Below are positions 1 through 7,560 of a DNA stretch of 40,711 bases, in pieces. Position 1 is the stretch's first letter. Each line of letters starts with the position of its first letter. This DNA is from PHAA01 sp964584415 (GTDB lineage Bacteria; Bacillota; Syntrophomonadia; Syntrophomonadales; Syntrophomonadaceae), in NCBI GenBank assembly GCA_964584415.1, contig CAZOZX010000008.1, positions 1 through 40,711 of the forward strand. The letters run 5' to 3'. A program made the position numbers and the translations under genes. Below the pieces are notes generated by a model. It was not told the origin of the DNA. It did no database searches and saw only the letters and a program-made list of their open reading frames with translations.

Positions 1-193
1 ACCTTATAATACTTATAAATATCCCGGGCTGCCGCCTGGTCCAATTGCTTCGCCCGGGAAAGCAGCCCTCGACGCTGCCCTTAATCCTGAGGCGAACGAA
101 TATCTGTACTATGTGGCCAAAGGAGACGGCAGTCATTATTTCTCCAGGACTTACAGTGAGCATCTTGCTGCCAAAGCAAGGTATGGCTTGTAG
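1..193 (+). CDS. mltG: Endolytic murein transglycosylase MltG, C-terminal end (partial)
   Basis: An open frame enters from the left edge (first full codon at position 2) and ends at TAG 191-193, giving the last 63 residues of a protein. It contains YNTYKYPGLPPGPIASPGK followed by YLYYVAKGDGSHYFS, which I recognise as the conserved C-terminal part of the MltG/YceG family. These are membrane-anchored lytic transglycosylases that cut nascent glycan strands and so set their length. The catalytic Glu lies further upstream, outside the window. The U32-family gene follows after 30 bp and is probably co-transcribed. Confidence 0.9.
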   Translation, partial: PYNTYKYPGLPPGPIASPGKAALDAALNPEANEYLYYVAKGDGSHYFSRTYSEHLAAKARYGL

Positions 194-223
194 AAGTTAA
201 TAAATGAGATAGGAGCAGTTTTA

Positions 224-1456
224 ATGAATAAACCGGAACTGGTTCTGCCAGCCGGGGATTTGGAAAAATTGACGACGGCTCTGCTTTTTGGAGCCGATGC
301 AGTTTATGCCGGCGGCAAGGAATTTAACCTCCGCGCTTATGCTGGCAATCTGACTATGGATGAAATATCCATCGGTGTACATAACGCCCACCAGCAAGGC
401 TGCAAGTTATACATTACCGTTAATATCCTGGCTCATAACCGGGATATTGTTCGTTTACCCTTATACCTGGAGGAACTGGCCAGTATGGAGGTAGACGGCC
501 TGATAGTAGCTGATCCCGGGGTTTTGAAGCTGGCTCGTACATATGCTCCTGCAGTACCTGTAACAGTCAGCACCCAGGCCAACATTACCAACTATGAGTC
601 CGCTGCTCTCTATCGTGATTTGGGGGCATCCCGGATTGTTTTGGCCCGGGAACTAAGCCTGGAAGAGATAAGCGAAATCAAACGGCGGGTTGAGGTCGAA
701 CTGGAGGTTTTTATCCATGGGGCGATGTGTGTTTCCTATTCAGGCAGATGTCTTCTTTCCCACTACATGACAGGCCGCAATGCCAACAGCGGAGCATGTG
801 CTCATCCCTGCCGTTATTCATATCGCGTAGTAGAAGAGAAACGTCCGGGGCAGTACTTCCCGATTGAAGAAGATCAACGCGGCAGTTATATTTTTAATTC
901 CCGGGACCTTTGTTTGATCAGCTATCTGCCCCTGTTAATTGAAGCCGGGATTGATGCCTTTAAAATTGAGGGCCGTATGAAGAGCCCTTTATATGTGGCA
1001 ACCGTGACCAGGATTTATCGCCAGGCAATGGATCATTATTCTAAAAACCGGCGGGTATTTAGTGATTCAGAATTATATGATTGGCTGGCCGAATTGAACA
1101 CGGTTGCTGCACGTCCTTTCACAAGCGGTTTTATCGAAGGAGAAACAGAGCAGATCATGGATGTGGATAAAAGCCAAATTCTCAACCGCGCAGAATTTTG
1201 CGGAGTAGTGAAGAGTTATGATTCCCGACGAGGAATGGTGGAAGTAGAACAAAGGGGAAATTTTGGCCCTGGGGACCTGCTGCAAATTCTCTTACCCCAA
1301 GGTGAGGTAATGGATTTTAATTGCGGGTATATACTAGACGGCGAAGGTCACGAGATGGATCGGGCGCGTCATCCACTCCAGAGGGTTTTTATTCCTTGCC
1401 AGCAATTCGTACCTGAATATAGTATCTTGCGTAAGGTTGGTGAAAAGAATTCCTAA
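224..1456 (+). CDS. Peptidase U32 family protein (TrhP/YrrO-like)
   Basis: This 410-residue protein starts with NKPELVLPAGDLEKL and has the N-terminal TIM-barrel pattern of U32 proteins (GADAVYAGG, then NLRAYAGN). The family signature is present: EVFIHGAMCVSYSGRCLLS, followed by CAHPCRYSY, which supplies the clustered Cys residues thought to hold an Fe-S cluster. Members were named as collagenases, but the bacterial YrrN/YrrO (TrhP) branch takes part in 5-hydroxyuridine formation at tRNA position 34. That role is more likely here than proteolysis, although the two cannot be separated from sequence alone. ATG 224 follows an AGGAG ribosome binding site. The gene sits between mltG and a DUF4911 gene that overlaps its 3' end. 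Confidence 0.9.
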   Translation: MNKPELVLPAGDLEKLTTALLFGADAVYAGGKEFNLRAYAGNLTMDEISIGVHNAHQQGCKLYITVNILAHNRDIVRLPLYLEELASMEVDGLIVADPGVLKLARTYAPAVPVTVSTQANITNYESAALYRDLGASRIVLARELSLEEISEIKRRVEVELEVFIHGAMCVSYSGRCLLSHYMTGRNANSGACAHPCRYSYRVVEEKRPGQYFPIEEDQRGSYIFNSRDLCLISYLPLLIEAGIDAFKIEGRMKSPLYVATVTRIYRQAMDHYSKNRRVFSDSELYDWLAELNTVAARPFTSGFIEGETEQIMDVDKSQILNRAEFCGVVKSYDSRRGMVEVEQRGNFGPGDLLQILLPQGEVMDFNCGYILDGEGHEMDRARHPLQRVFIPCQQFVPEYSILRKVGEKNS

Positions 1457-1655
1457 CGAAATATATGCACGGGTGGCTCCGGAGCGGATTGATATGCTAA
1501 CCAAATTAATCGAGGCTTATGATAACCTGGGAATAGTGTCGACTGTCAATCAGGCAGAAGGTAAGGTGGTTATCAGGGTGACCTCAGATACGTGGGCAGA
1601 GATGATAAGTATTCTAAATCATCTTCCATTTCTTGTGGATGTGATCCAGGATTGA
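1440..1655 (+). CDS. DUF4911 domain-containing protein
   Basis: This small protein of about 71 residues has the pattern IYARVAPERIDMLTKLIEAYDNLGIVSTV. I recognise it as the DUF4911 family of uncharacterised Firmicutes proteins, often encoded next to a U32-family gene. It has no signal peptide or membrane segment. The gene overlaps the end of the U32 gene by 17 bp, so translation is probably coupled. I chose GTG 1440; TTG 1437 is in frame but lies directly against the only AGG upstream. The function is unknown. The overlap suggests a job connected with the U32 protein, but this is inference. Confidence 0.75.
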   Translation: MKRIPNEIYARVAPERIDMLTKLIEAYDNLGIVSTVNQAEGKVVIRVTSDTWAEMISILNHLPFLVDVIQD

Positions 1656-1666
1656 AGTATAATATG

Positions 1667-1707
1667 CCCCCAGCCGAAGAAAAATAATTCTAAACGGTAG
1701 CTGGGGG
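1667..1707 (+). promoter_or_regulatory. Hairpin covering the ribosome binding site of the penicillin-binding protein gene
   Basis: CCCCCAGC (1667-1674) is perfectly complementary to GCTGGGGG (1700-1707), with a 25-nt loop. The right arm contains the GGGGG that must serve as ribosome binding site for the TTG start at 1715, with 7 nt between. When folded, the stem would hide the site. Pairing is seen directly; a regulatory role is inference. Confidence 0.5.
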
Positions 1708-1714
1708 TTACATT

Positions 1715-3424
1715 TTGAGCCATAAAAGACTTTTCCTGCTGATAGGGCTGTTGTTCTCATTATTTACAGTCTTATTAGGCAGGATTTTTTATTTTCAGGT
1801 CATAAAAGGGGAAGAGATAAGCCGCCAGGCGGTGGCAATGCGTACTCATAATGTAGACCTGCGCGATCAAATTCGCGGTGATATTCTAGATCGGAACCTA
1901 TTTCCTCTCACTAATACCAACACATCAACCGCTGTTTTCTTTTCCAATGATATAGCTAAGGCTGGCAGCTATGAGGGTGCAAATAAAAACAACAGCAGTG
2001 AAGAATATGTTAAAGAAATCAGTGAGTTTTTAGCCGAAGTGCTCATCAATACTAGTGAAGCCGAGATACAGGCCAACCTTAATGCGGCTGCTCCCAGCAG
2101 CCAGTTTATACTTGTTAAGAACAACCTCACCCCCACCGAAATTGAACAGCTTAGAACAGCTGCCAAGCCTGGCTTAATCATAGCGCCTATGACTAAACGA
2201 TATGATGAGGGAGGCTTTTGCGCCCACTTACTGGGGTATACCAACCAATGTATCAACAGCACCGGGCAGACCGGATTGGAGAGGGCATATGATGATATTT
2301 TACGGTATAATCCTAACCCATCCGGGCTGGTTACCGTGGTTGATGCGCGAGGACAGGCTATACCGGGTTTAACCGGGAAATATCTGACCGCATCAGAGAA
2401 TAAATCATCGCTGGTACTTACAATAGACAAGAGGATTCAGGAAGTGGCCGAGAAGGCCATGGACTCAAGGGCCGAGAAGGGTGCGGCCGTAGTGATGGAT
2501 ATTCATAGTAAAGAGATTCTGGCTATGGTGAGCCGGCCGGCCTTTGATCCCTATCAAATAAATGATGCCATTGAATTTGACGGCCGGAGCCCCTTAACTA
2601 ACCGTGTGCTGAGCAGATACAATCCTGGTTCGCTTTTTAAAATCCTGCTTACCTCGGCTGCCCTGGAGGAGGGATTTGTGAATTTGGATGAGCGGTTTTA
2701 CTGTTCCGGCAAATATATTTTCAATGACCAGGTAGCTATATCATGTCTGAAAAAGGAAGGGCATGGTGAGTTAAGTTTTGAAGAGGCTTTTGCCAAATCA
2801 TGCAATCCTACTTTCATACAGGTGGGATTGCGTCTGGGGAGACCCCGTCTGCTCCACTATGTTGAGCAGTTTCATTTGACCGATGAAACTATAATAGGCT
2901 TCGAACCAGGACAGATTGGAACTTATGTGAAAATTGACGGCGGAGACGCGGCGATGGGTAATGCATCTCTAGGACAGGAAGGGGTCATGGTCACCCCTTT
3001 ACAGGTCGCATCATTACTTTCCACTGTGGCTGATGGGGGTATTTGGGCAGCGCCATCAGTGGTGAGATATACCATCGACAAGAATGGAAATAAGACTGAA
3101 ATCAAAAGTGGTGAGCGTAAACAGGTTATCTCAGTTACTACTGCGCAGAATATTTGCTCATTAATGAAGAATGTGGTTGATGAAGGGACCGGGCGGACTG
3201 CCGCAATACCGGAAACAAAGGTAGCTGGAAAGACTGCTACGGCTCAAACCGGGAGAATGATAGATGAAGACAATGAGGTGCTCAACACCTGGTTCGCTGG
3301 TTTTTTTCCGGCTGATCAACCCCGCTGGGCAGTTGTCGTTATGGTAGAAGAGGGTTCCTCGGGATCCCAGACCTGTGCCCCGATATTTAAGGACATTAGC
3401 CGCGGAATTCTTCAATATTTTTAG
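1715..3424 (+). CDS. Class B penicillin-binding protein (transpeptidase)
   Basis: This 569-residue D,D-transpeptidase cross-links peptidoglycan. One N-terminal membrane anchor (about residues 5-27) is followed by a dimerisation domain (RGDILDRN near 54-61) and a C-terminal transpeptidase domain. The active-site motifs are SLFK (Ser306, Lys309), SCN (362-364) and KTA (506-508). The third motif is usually KTG, so Ala508 is a deviation. The size fits the FtsI/SpoVD/PBP2 group, but no PASTA domain is present and I cannot name the paralogue. The start is TTG 1715, with GGGGG as ribosome binding site inside a hairpin. The gene follows DUF4911 by 59 bp; no cell-division cluster is adjacent. Confidence 0.93.
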   Translation: MSHKRLFLLIGLLFSLFTVLLGRIFYFQVIKGEEISRQAVAMRTHNVDLRDQIRGDILDRNLFPLTNTNTSTAVFFSNDIAKAGSYEGANKNNSSEEYVKEISEFLAEVLINTSEAEIQANLNAAAPSSQFILVKNNLTPTEIEQLRTAAKPGLIIAPMTKRYDEGGFCAHLLGYTNQCINSTGQTGLERAYDDILRYNPNPSGLVTVVDARGQAIPGLTGKYLTASENKSSLVLTIDKRIQEVAEKAMDSRAEKGAAVVMDIHSKEILAMVSRPAFDPYQINDAIEFDGRSPLTNRVLSRYNPGSLFKILLTSAALEEGFVNLDERFYCSGKYIFNDQVAISCLKKEGHGELSFEEAFAKSCNPTFIQVGLRLGRPRLLHYVEQFHLTDETIIGFEPGQIGTYVKIDGGDAAMGNASLGQEGVMVTPLQVASLLSTVADGGIWAAPSVVRYTIDKNGNKTEIKSGERKQVISVTTAQNICSLMKNVVDEGTGRTAAIPETKVAGKTATAQTGRMIDEDNEVLNTWFAGFFPADQPRWAVVVMVEEGSSGSQTCAPIFKDISRGILQYF

Positions 3425-3525
3425 AAAACCCGCTCATACATTTTCCATATCTTTTTCCGTATATGAGAACTAGAAATCAGCCCTCCATTAACCTGGTGGG
3501 TTACACCTAATTAGACAAAAATTTA

Positions 3526-3556
3526 TTGTATCCCCTTCACATTATTATGCTATAAT
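3526..3556 (+). promoter_or_regulatory. Candidate sigma-A promoter with extended -10 for the FAD/Fe-S oxidoreductase gene
   Basis: TATAAT at 3551-3556 is preceded by TGC (3548-3550), making an extended -10 element. A weak -35 candidate, TTGTAT, lies at 3526-3531 with a rather long 19-bp spacer. It is 31 bp upstream of ATG 3588, in a 163-bp intergenic region that also separates this gene from the penicillin-binding protein gene. Confidence 0.6.
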
Positions 3557-3587
3557 GATCTCAAATACGGATGGGGGGTATAAATAA

Positions 3588-6500
3588 ATGCCGAAAATTA
3601 AGGACGATTTACAGAAAAGGCTGGTAAATCAGTGGGGGCCGCGAGTTAGTTTCGACGAACTGGAGAGAAAGATTTATGCCCGCGACATGGGGGTAATGCC
3701 TTCTCTTGTGCAGCCATTGGTGGGTAATCCGATACCCGACGGTATAGTACAGCCCGAATCCGAGCAGGAACTGATTGATCTGGTCAACCTGGCCCGGCAA
3801 GAAAAAATAAAGTTAACCCCGCGGGGAAAGGCTACCTCTGGTTACGGAGGCGTATTACCCGTAGAAGGCGGACTGGTAGTAGAATTCAACCGCATGAAGA
3901 ACATTATCGAAATCAATCCTGATGAACGCACTGCTACGGTTGAGCCCGGAGTAGTCTGGAATGAGCTGGAATATCATCTGAACCAGAAAGGACTTACCCT
4001 GGCTTTATATCCAACTAGTGCACCTTCATCTACAGTTGGCGGGTGGTTGGCCCAGGGAGGAGCAGGTATCGGCAGCTACGAATACGGCTATTTTAAAGAC
4101 AATGTATATTCGGCGCGGTTGGTACAGCTTGATGGTCAGGTCAAAGATCTTCAGGGAAAGGATCTGAATCTGGTTAGTGAGGCCAACGGGACCACCGGCC
4201 TGATCAGCCAGATAAAGTTTAGAGTCAAACCGCTTAAGCCCATGCATACTAATTCAGTGGCCTTTGATACCGCTGAACAAATGACAGCATTCATAACCGG
4301 ACTATATAACCGCAAAGTACCTATTTGGTCAGTTACTTTTATCAATCCCGAGGCAGCCAGAATGCGGAACAAATATCCGCCCCACTTACATCATGGTCAT
4401 CCAGTAGTCGAGACCCATAAGATACTATTGCCTGAAAAGTACATTGTAGTTTTGGCCTGTACTTCCGACCGCTGTGACTTGATTATCGATGATGTTATGA
4501 CCCTGGCCTTGAAAGAGCAGGGCCAGATACTGAGCCCGGAAATTGCAGAGCACGAATGGGCCGCCCGCTTCGAACCGATGAGAGCCAAGCGTATAGCACC
4601 ATCATTGATCCCCAGTGAAGTCGTGGTACCTATTGAAAAGTTGGCCGAAGTAATAAATGAGACCAGCCAGGATATAAATCATCCCTTTATTCTGGAGGGA
4701 TTTACCACCAATCAACGGGAAATAGTCCTCTTGGGCTTTATCCCTCATGACGAACGCAAGCTGCATTTTAACCTGGCTTATGGACTCTCATTGACAGCAT
4801 TGAAAGTAGCTCAAAAACATGGTGGCCGCCCATACGCGACTGGTCTCTATTTCAGCGGTTTTGCTAAAGAGATACTCGGCAGCGAACACCTGGATACTTT
4901 GGTACAGTACAAAAAGACAATGGACCCGGAAGGATTAATGAATCCGGGTAAAGTCATGGATGGGACCCTCGTAGCCGGGGGTCTGAAAATAGCCAGTGCC
5001 GTGGAACCGCTTATTCGCGTATTCGGCAACCTGGCCAAAGGCAAAGAGAGCGGGGAGGTCTTCGAGGAGAAGAAAGGGATACCGGGGGATATCGCCTGGT
5101 ATGCTTATGCCTGCTCCCAGTGTGGTTACTGCGTTGACCACTGTGACCAGTATTATGGACGGGGTTGGGAGTCCCAATCACCCCGAGGCAAATGGACATT
5201 TCTTAAGATGGTGATGGAGGGCGAAGCCGAATTCGATCAGCGGGCTGTTAATACCTTTATGGCATGTACTACATGCGAGATGTGCAATCGGACCTGTCAG
5301 CTTGACCTGCCCAACGAGTCGTCATGGCTGAAGTTAAGAGGCCTTCTGATTGACGGGCGCGGTTATCATACATTCCCTCCCTTTGAGATTATGGCTAACA
5401 CCATGCGTCAGCAGGGTAACATCTGGGGAGAATATAAGGACAATAGAGACGGCTGGATAACCGATGAGATAAGACCTTTTATTAAAGAGACCGCCGAATA
5501 TGCTTTCTTTCCTGGTTGTACTTCCAGTTATGTGGAACAGGATGTGGCTCAATCCGCGGCTCTGATATTGAAAGATGCAGGAGTAGACTATACCTATATG
5601 GGTAAGGAGGAGCATTGCTGCGGTATACCCATGCTGGTTTCAGGGCGATGGGAAGTATTTGATGAAACCGCCGCCCACAACATTGAATTGATGAAGAAAA
5701 CCGGAGCCACCAAGATAATAACTACCTGTCCCGCCTGCTGGTTGGTGTGGGAGATTTATTATCGCCATTGGGCCGAGGAACACGGTATCGATTATCCCTT
5801 CCATGCCATGCATTATGCTGATGTACTGGCGGACAAAATTGATGCTGGAGAATTTTCACTGCCTAATGACGTGGGGCGTAAGGTGACCTATCACGACCCC
5901 TGTCATATGGGCCGTGCCGGAGTCCGTTTTGAGGGACCCCGAACCTTGATAAACGCCATACCAGGATCTAATTTCCGGGAAATGCGCTTCAACCAAATGG
6001 ATGCTCATTGCTGCGGAGCTGTTCTGAGCCTGGTTGCCGATCCGGATGTCGCGGAGAAAATAGGAATAATGAGGGTCCAGGAAGCAGTCGATACCGGTGC
6101 CGATACCTTGCTTACTGCATGCCCTTGCTGTCGGGTACAGCTTACCAGATCACGGGACTTAGGCAATTTGCCGATCGAAATAAAGGATCTGGCTACCCTG
6201 GCGGCTGAAGCTTTGGGACATGCGGTGCCGACATCCGATCCGGTAATGCATGAGAAATGGGCAGTGTTTGAGGCCATGATTAGGATGATGACCCCATGGG
6301 GCATGGCTGACCTAATGGCAGAGATGATACCGGATTTAATCGAGGCGATGCCCGAAATGTATCGCAGTATGATGAACATGGTTATCAAATCTCCGGACGC
6401 ATTTAAAGAACCGATGATTGCTATGATGGGCAGTGTAATGCCGGCTTTATTCCCCAAACTGCTGCCTGATATTTTGCCTAAGGTCATGCCAAAGATGCTG

Positions 6501-6659
6501 GAGAAAGTGGGGCAGGCTATTCCGATGCCAGCTTATATGTCCGAGCAGATGCCTGACTTAATGCCGCCTACCATGGATGTGCTGATGCCCAAGATGCTGC
6601 CGGAAATTATACCTTACTTTATGCCCAAGATGGCGGAATACCTTCGCAGCGCCAGCTGA
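3588..6659 (+). CDS. FAD-linked oxidase / 4Fe-4S / CCG-domain fusion oxidoreductase (GlcD-GlcF or D-lactate dehydrogenase type)
   Basis: This 1023-residue fusion has an FAD-binding type 4 domain (about 50-215, with LTPRGKATSGYGG and PSSTVGGWLAQGG), then an FAD-oxidase C-terminal domain (about 220-455, ending MDPEGLMNPGKV). Two ferredoxin-like [4Fe-4S] motifs follow (Cys509/512/515/519 and 560/563/566/570). Next are two CCG domains of the GlcF/HdrD kind (Cys644, 677-678, 714, 717; Cys772, 808-809, 845, 847-848). Such fusions oxidise 2-hydroxyacids or pass electrons to a membrane or heterodisulfide-like acceptor; the substrate cannot be read from sequence. Residues 887-1023 form a Met-rich tail with repeated P-x-hydrophobic-hydrophobic units that I do not recognise. 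ATG 3588 follows GGGGGG. The gene stands alone, with its own promoter. Confidence 0.9.
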   Translation: MPKIKDDLQKRLVNQWGPRVSFDELERKIYARDMGVMPSLVQPLVGNPIPDGIVQPESEQELIDLVNLARQEKIKLTPRGKATSGYGGVLPVEGGLVVEFNRMKNIIEINPDERTATVEPGVVWNELEYHLNQKGLTLALYPTSAPSSTVGGWLAQGGAGIGSYEYGYFKDNVYSARLVQLDGQVKDLQGKDLNLVSEANGTTGLISQIKFRVKPLKPMHTNSVAFDTAEQMTAFITGLYNRKVPIWSVTFINPEAARMRNKYPPHLHHGHPVVETHKILLPEKYIVVLACTSDRCDLIIDDVMTLALKEQGQILSPEIAEHEWAARFEPMRAKRIAPSLIPSEVVVPIEKLAEVINETSQDINHPFILEGFTTNQREIVLLGFIPHDERKLHFNLAYGLSLTALKVAQKHGGRPYATGLYFSGFAKEILGSEHLDTLVQYKKTMDPEGLMNPGKVMDGTLVAGGLKIASAVEPLIRVFGNLAKGKESGEVFEEKKGIPGDIAWYAYACSQCGYCVDHCDQYYGRGWESQSPRGKWTFLKMVMEGEAEFDQRAVNTFMACTTCEMCNRTCQLDLPNESSWLKLRGLLIDGRGYHTFPPFEIMANTMRQQGNIWGEYKDNRDGWITDEIRPFIKETAEYAFFPGCTSSYVEQDVAQSAALILKDAGVDYTYMGKEEHCCGIPMLVSGRWEVFDETAAHNIELMKKTGATKIITTCPACWLVWEIYYRHWAEEHGIDYPFHAMHYADVLADKIDAGEFSLPNDVGRKVTYHDPCHMGRAGVRFEGPRTLINAIPGSNFREMRFNQMDAHCCGAVLSLVADPDVAEKIGIMRVQEAVDTGADTLLTACPCCRVQLTRSRDLGNLPIEIKDLATLAAEALGHAVPTSDPVMHEKWAVFEAMIRMMTPWGMADLMAEMIPDLIEAMPEMYRSMMNMVIKSPDAFKEPMIAMMGSVMPALFPKLLPDILPKVMPKMLEKVGQAIPMPAYMSEQMPDLMPPTMDVLMPKMLPEIIPYFMPKMAEYLRSAS

Positions 6660-6732
6660 TTTATCAGGTAAAGGGTCTGCCTTTGCCTAATGGATGGATT
6701 AAGCCTCGTATAAATCAATAGCTGTGAGATTT

Positions 6733-6785
6733 CGAGAGGTCTATTTAATGACTTACAAAAGTAAGCATGAAAAATAGACCTCTCG
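6733..6785. repeat. Long perfect inverted repeat (possible two-way terminator)
   Basis: Arms of 14 bp (CGAGAGGTCTATTT at 6733-6746 and its exact complement at 6772-6785) enclose a second hairpin, CTTAC-AAAA-GTAAG (6752-6765). It lies between the convergent ends of the oxidoreductase gene and the minus-strand gene, so it may end transcription from both sides. Neither side has a clear U-tract. The rest of the 239-bp gap shows only a small palindrome (ATTCAT-gtgt-ATGAAT, 6852-6867). Confidence 0.6.
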
Positions 6786-6898
6786 TTAGTTTGCTGTTCA
6801 AACTTTTGACCACGCGCTTATAATGAGCACATTTTGATGCCTATGCCCTAAATTCATGTGTATGAATGTAATAACCGAGGAAGATTATCGTGTGGATT

Positions 6899-7309
6899 CT
6901 AGCCTAACAATCCAACTAGATAGCTGAAGCCGCCAGTCTGTTCTTTATTGATGACATCTTCTAAAGGCCGCATCATTTCGCATGCTTCTCCGTTGTTAAA
7001 CTTGGCCACTACCCGGTTGAGGACATGTTCGTAATGGTCTTGCTTCTGAATGATGATATAGTGACGTGTGACCCGGATCAATTTGCTGATCAGAAAATTA
7101 CTTATCTCAATGGAGGTAGGTGAAACCTGGATACGCATTAATGCCTTTTCAGTTAAAACCCAGTCCAGCTCACTGTAGCCTTTTTCAATCTCCGCCGGCT
7201 GCCGGTATTCCCGATACCAGGCCAACAATTTCCCCGATCCAGCTGCCGCCTCGCTGTAAGCGCTATATGCGACATCACGCATATACAAACGAAAGGGCTC
7301 TTGTTCCAT
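6899..7309 (-). CDS. Hypothetical protein divergent from sigK
   Basis: This 136-residue protein is not one I recognise. It starts MEQEPFRLYMRDVAYSAYSEAA and ends FSYLVGLLG. It looks soluble and mostly helical, with no signal peptide, membrane segment or metal-binding motif, and only one Cys. The start is the ATG complementary to 7307-7309, because AAGGAGGG (complement of 7316-7324) sits at the right distance. The frame extends 8 codons further upstream, but that stretch would include the ribosome binding site. It is the only minus-strand gene here, convergent with the oxidoreductase gene and divergent from sigK. A link to sporulation is possible from position alone. Confidence 0.7.
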   Translation of the reverse strand: MEQEPFRLYMRDVAYSAYSEAAAGSGKLLAWYREYRQPAEIEKGYSELDWVLTEKALMRIQVSPTSIEISNFLISKLIRVTRHYIIIQKQDHYEHVLNRVVAKFNNGEACEMMRPLEDVINKEQTGGFSYLVGLLG

Positions 7310-7498
7310 CTCAATCCCTCCTTTCCCCATCAATTCTACACGTTCGGACTTTTTCCTGCTCGATTATTTCTTCTCAGTCAGGAGATGCCGTTTAATATTC
7401 CGGATTGGTGGAATACTTCCGCAGCAGATACTAGGTAAAAGCTTATTCTGCTTTAATTGGATTGGCGATAATTCCACTATTTACATATCCCCATCGGG

Positions 7499-7527
7499 CA
7501 CATTTACACTCCAGCCCTCATATAGTA
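7499..7527 (+). promoter_or_regulatory. Candidate sigma-K promoter of sigK
   Basis: CATATAGTA (7519-7527) fits the sigma-K -10 consensus CATAnnnTA, and CACA (7499-7502) fits the -35 consensus mACm, with a 16-bp spacer. It lies 33 bp upstream of the sigK start, suggesting autoregulation. The -10 also partly resembles a sigma-E element, but no convincing sigma-E -35 is seen. Confidence 0.55.
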
Positions 7528-7560
7528 TAGAGCGCTTAAATTTTATGGAGGTGATACTCC

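Noticed and set aside
6005..6487. Long minus-strand frame opposite the oxidoreductase gene (160 codons)
   Set aside because: It is a shadow of the strongly conserved plus-strand frame, with no ribosome binding site or recognisable protein.
7310..7560. Attachment site or skin-element remnant near sigK
   Set aside because: sigK is intact and no recombinase gene, direct repeats of att type or split frame is seen.
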